Of a stretch of DNA of 7,843 bases, positions 6,194 to 7,843 are shown piece by piece (positions within the stretch are counted from its first letter, which is position 1; each line of letters opens with the position of its first letter). A program made the position numbers and the translations under genes. The notes under the pieces were generated by a model, which did no database searches, was not told where the DNA came from, and saw nothing but the letters and a program-made list of their open reading frames with translations. The stretch is from Halovenus sp. (GTDB lineage Archaea; Halobacteriota; Halobacteria; Halobacteriales; Haloarculaceae): the NCBI GenBank assembly GCA_028274925.1, contig JAQCNR010000232.1:1-7843 (forward strand), given 5' to 3'.

Positions 6194-7444
6194 CTACGAC
6201 ACGACCTGTTCTCTCGTTGTGAACGTCCCGCTCTCGCGGTCGAACAAGTGTGTCGATGGCTGTGCCACACAGCCGTTACTCCTATCCTCACCGTGAGGAC
6301 TCGGAGTTATCTTCTGACGCATATTCTCTGCCCCGTTACAATCCGCGTTCCCGACCAGATCGCACGATGAGCAGACGTACAGGCCACGTTCGACACGGTT
6401 CGACTTTGTGTCGTCGCCACACTTCGAGCAGGTCTTCGATGTGTCCCACTCGTTCTCCTTCAGCACCTCAACACCGCGTTCTTCGCCTTTGTATTCAAGA
6501 TACTGGTAGATGCGGTCAAACGCCCACGTATGCAACTTCTTGTTCCCCGTCTTGCCCCAGTCGTACTCTCGAACCTTCTCAGGCCAACTCACCGCGAGTG
6601 TACCGACACCGCGTTCAACACACTCTGTGATAATAGTGTCTGAGAGGACGTGGTAGAAGTGCGCCTCACGATCTGTGAGTTTTCGACGCGCCCACATCGA
6701 CTTATCGGATGGGCCGTTCTCACCTTCCGTGTCGTACTCGGCACGTGTGAAGTAGTGTTTGTCTTGCTTAAGCGAGTTACCGGGGTAGAGAACGTATTCG
6801 TCGGGGAACGCGACCGTGGCGATGTTCTTGATACCAAGGTCGATACCAGCAACACCATTGCCTGCTGAGTCGTTCGTTTCGAGACTGACTTTGCAGACGA
6901 AGTGCAGTTCCCATTCATCACCGTTCCAGACGGTGCGAACGTTCTGCACCTTCGAGACTTCCGAGAGGTCTACGTCCGGGCGTGTCTGGTACTCACAGAG
7001 AATGAAATCCGACCAATAGTCTTTGAGGTTTTCACCTTGTGAGAGTCGGACCCGGTTGTTCTCAGGGTCATGTTTGAATCCATCTGCTTTGAACGTGACC
7101 GTGGAACGCGGTCGTTTGTCGCCGTGTTTGCGGTAGCCGGGCGGATTTGCCTTGTCGTCTTTGTGTCGCAGGTCGAACCACGACTGGAAAGCGTCGGAAA
7201 GTTCTTCGATGACTTTCTGACTGGATTGTGCGTTCAAATCTTTCCAGCACGGTTGGTTCTTCATGTACGATTTGAGCGAGCCTTCATCGGGGATTTCGCC
7301 GGTCGCGTCCCATACGCGGTCGGCTGTCCATCGTGCGACGTTCCAGATTTTCGAGGCGGAGTCACCAAGCGAATTAAGGCCGTCGCAGACCTGTTGCTGG
7401 TTCTGAATGGAACCAACGTAGGTGCGCGTGACCTGAATCGCCAT
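6194..7444 (-). CDS. tnpB: TnpB family RNA-guided endonuclease (IS200/IS605)
   Basis: A 416-aa protein of full length for haloarchaeal TnpB. The N-terminal part (about 1-195) is the RNA/DNA-binding wedge and REC region. RuvC-I is GIDLGIKN (200-207, D202). The RuvC-II region reads LAVSWPEKVRE (283-293), with E289 the likely acid although the usual VEDL/GDL motif is absent. The zinc ribbon is CSKC (339-342) and CSSC (358-361). RuvC-III is NADCNGAEN (366-374, D368). TnpB cuts DNA matching the omega-RNA guide next to a target-adjacent motif and so helps retain the element. The ATG at 7444 lies 22-29 nt after a TATA-like box and inside a perfect dyad. No frameshift or stop is visible. It reads toward maoC on the same strand, so read-through could add to maoC transcription. 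Confidence 0.93.
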   Translation of the reverse strand: MAIQVTRTYVGSIQNQQQVCDGLNSLGDSASKIWNVARWTADRVWDATGEIPDEGSLKSYMKNQPCWKDLNAQSSQKVIEELSDAFQSWFDLRHKDDKANPPGYRKHGDKRPRSTVTFKADGFKHDPENNRVRLSQGENLKDYWSDFILCEYQTRPDVDLSEVSKVQNVRTVWNGDEWELHFVCKVSLETNDSAGNGVAGIDLGIKNIATVAFPDEYVLYPGNSLKQDKHYFTRAEYDTEGENGPSDKSMWARRKLTDREAHFYHVLSDTIITECVERGVGTLAVSWPEKVREYDWGKTGNKKLHTWAFDRIYQYLEYKGEERGVEVLKENEWDTSKTCSKCGDDTKSNRVERGLYVCSSCDLVGNADCNGAENMRQKITPSPHGEDRSNGCVAQPSTHLFDRESGTFTTREQVVS

Positions 7445-7458
7445 ACATAGTCTATGTA
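7444..7458. repeat. Perfect 15-nt dyad overlapping the tnpB start codon
   Basis: TACATAG (7444-7450), one central base, then CTATGTA (7452-7458) form a perfect inverted repeat. The tnpB start codon begins inside it and the TATA-like box is 8 nt upstream, so the dyad covers the expected transcription start. A protein bound here would block tnpB expression. As RNA its one-base loop makes a full hairpin impossible, so a DNA-binding site fits better. Confidence 0.65.
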
Positions 7459-7465
7459 GGTATAG

Positions 7466-7473
7466 TTACTTAA
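7466..7473 (-). promoter_or_regulatory. TATA-like element of tnpB
   Basis: TTAAGTAA on the minus strand lies 22-29 nt before the ATG at 7444, correct for a leaderless transcript. A CCACACGAT repeat unit abuts it in the position where archaeal BRE elements lie. Confidence 0.45.
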
Positions 7474-7541
7474 TCGTGTGGATTAGTGTGGAATATCCCG
7501 CCTGCAATCGACGGTGGATCGTGTGGGAAGTGTCGGATTCA
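7473..7541 (+). repeat. Imperfect direct repeat of a GTGTGG-containing module upstream of tnpB
   Basis: ATCGTGTGG followed by an AGTGTGGA-like half occurs at 7473-7492 and again as ATCGTGTGG plus AGTGTCGGA at 7518-7537, 45 bp apart. Within the first copy the unit repeats with a 10-bp period (TCGTGTGGA / TAGTGTGGA), putting the halves on one face of the helix. This could be a regulator-binding array for tnpB or left-end repeats of the IS. Confidence 0.5.
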
Positions 7542-7570
7542 CTCCCGCGGTAAACGGCGGGATTCTCTCC
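7535..7570 (-). repeat. Hairpin resembling a second omega-RNA / IS right-end terminus, with flanking direct repeat
   Basis: Stem CCCGC (7544-7548) with GCGGG (7557-7561) encloses an 8-nt loop. The near-identical 11-mers GGATTCACTCC (7535-7545) and GGATTCTCTCC (7560-7570) lie 25 bp apart. Read on the minus strand, GAATCCCGCCG...GCGGGAGTGAATCC resembles the terminal hairpin of other haloarchaeal TnpB right ends from memory. It may be a relic of an older insertion, a left-end feature of the present element, or unrelated. Confidence 0.5.
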
Positions 7571-7601
7571 TCGAAAAAGATAGATTATCGTTTCTGCAAA
7601 C

Positions 7602-7620
7602 GCCACGACCCCCGCGTGGC
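7602..7620. repeat. GC-rich hairpin, candidate IS left-end hairpin or terminator
   Basis: GCCACG (7602-7607) pairs with CGTGGC (7615-7620) around a 7-nt loop. IS200/IS605 ends carry subterminal hairpins, so it may mark the left end. Read on the minus strand it is followed about 20 nt later by CTTTTTC, so a terminator is also possible. The DNA from here to 7706 shows no gene; short reading frames crossing it have no recognisable protein character. Confidence 0.4.
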
Positions 7621-7706
7621 CGGACGAACATTCGGAAAGAGGGGGAACTGTGGCGGTCTGAGCGACATTAGATGGCGTATGATGGTCCAACGTGGCAGAA
7701 CGCACA

Positions 7707-7716
7707 ACCTTTATGT
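7707..7716 (+). promoter_or_regulatory. TATA-like element of the right-hand PHA-type gene
   Basis: ACCTTTATGT lies 29-38 nt before the ATG at 7745, fitting a short-leader transcript. It overlaps the first copy of a CTTTAT-TACAG direct repeat (second copy at 7734-7744, touching the start codon). Confidence 0.4.
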
Positions 7717-7744
7717 ACAGGCAAGAGCTACCTCTTTATTACAG

Positions 7745-7843
7745 ATGGCAGACGACAGCGATGGCCCGTCGTGGCCGCCGAATATGATGAAGTTATTCAC
7801 AGAGACGGGCGAGCAGGCCGTCGAGAAACAGCAGGAGCTGATG
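7745..7843 (+). CDS. Start of a PHA-locus protein, possibly a PhaR-like AbrB-type regulator or phasin (truncated by the window)
   Basis: The first 33 codons are open to the window edge. The product starts MADDSDGPSWPP and continues with a Met/Gln/Glu-rich amphipathic stretch (NMMKLFTETGEQ, then AVEKQQELM). This acidic leader, SWPP motif and Gln-rich helix resemble, from memory, the N-terminus of AbrB/SpoVT-type regulators (PhaR) of haloarchaeal PHA operons; phasin-like or PhaE-like N-termini can look similar. The diagnostic DNA-binding domain would lie beyond 7843. It is divergent from the MaoC hydratase gene, which fits a PHA locus, with the IS inserted in the shared intergenic region. The coding call is supported by the TATA spacing and composition; identity is tentative. 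Confidence 0.6.
   Translation, partial: MADDSDGPSWPPNMMKLFTETGEQAVEKQQELM

Larger units (their letters stand above)
6085..7482 (-). mobile_element. tnpB-only IS200/IS605-family (IS1341-like) element; left end not precisely located
   Basis: The element contains tnpB and its folded right end. No Y1 transposase (tnpA) is present, so it would need a helper in trans or is immobile. The right end is placed after minus-strand GGAGGATGTCAC (6096-6085), the terminal motif I know from haloarchaeal elements of this type. Such elements make no target duplication, so the left end cannot be found by repeats. The coordinate given stops just beyond the tnpB TATA box, but the end may lie as far left as the hairpin near 7620. 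By eye the tnpB DNA is richer in A/T than the flanking genes, consistent with acquisition. It separates the maoC gene from the divergent gene at 7745. Confidence 0.75.

Noticed and set aside
7535..7570. CRISPR-like repeat
   Set aside because: Only two 11-bp copies with a 14-bp gap, no further units and no cas genes.
7466..7705. 79-codon minus-strand and 61-codon plus-strand frames left of tnpB
   Set aside because: They run across hairpins and repeats, have low-complexity unfamiliar products and no promoter; better explained as non-coding IS/regulatory DNA.

Overview
The window is haloarchaeal chromosome. Proteins are very acidic with few lysines, most genes are GC-rich, start codons sit about 25-30 nt downstream of TATA-like boxes with little or no leader (archaeal leaderless style), and the protein families match Halobacteria. 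No species can be named from sequence alone.

Left part (1-1662): the 3' end of a phosphohexomutase gene (GlmM/ManB type) runs convergently into a tRNA-Gly(TCC) on the minus strand. Next is a two-gene plus-strand cassette with a 4-nt overlap: a DUF433 protein and a DUF5615 PIN-like protein, the layout of a VapBC-like toxin-antitoxin module. It converges on a small minus-strand metallophosphoesterase.

Middle (1659-5304): a complete type IV ABC exporter half-transporter lies upstream of the phosphoesterase on the minus strand (44-nt gap). It is divergent from a UspA stress protein on the plus strand. The ABC-Usp intergenic region holds an interlocked inverted-repeat element with pseudoknot topology. 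UspA converges on an M29 aminopeptidase, and the two genes share one palindromic CTAG that supplies both stop codons.

Right part (5431-7843): a MaoC-type (R)-enoyl-CoA hydratase (PhaJ-like, with an extra N-terminal helical segment) on the minus strand and the start of a plus-strand gene resembling proteins of haloarchaeal polyhydroxyalkanoate (PHA) loci form a divergent pair. Between them lies a tnpB-only IS200/IS605-family insertion: a 416-aa TnpB followed by a strongly folded right-end RNA (putative omega RNA) ending at about 6085. That is only 36 nt before the maoC start codon, so the predicted guide of the omega RNA would be the maoC promoter.

The 286 nt left of tnpB is dense with structure: a dyad over the tnpB start, repeated GTGTGG modules, a second hairpin resembling an omega-RNA 3' end, a GC-rich hairpin, and a direct repeat flanking the promoter and start of the right-hand gene. 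This IS-in-PHA-regulatory-region arrangement is the most interesting part of the window.
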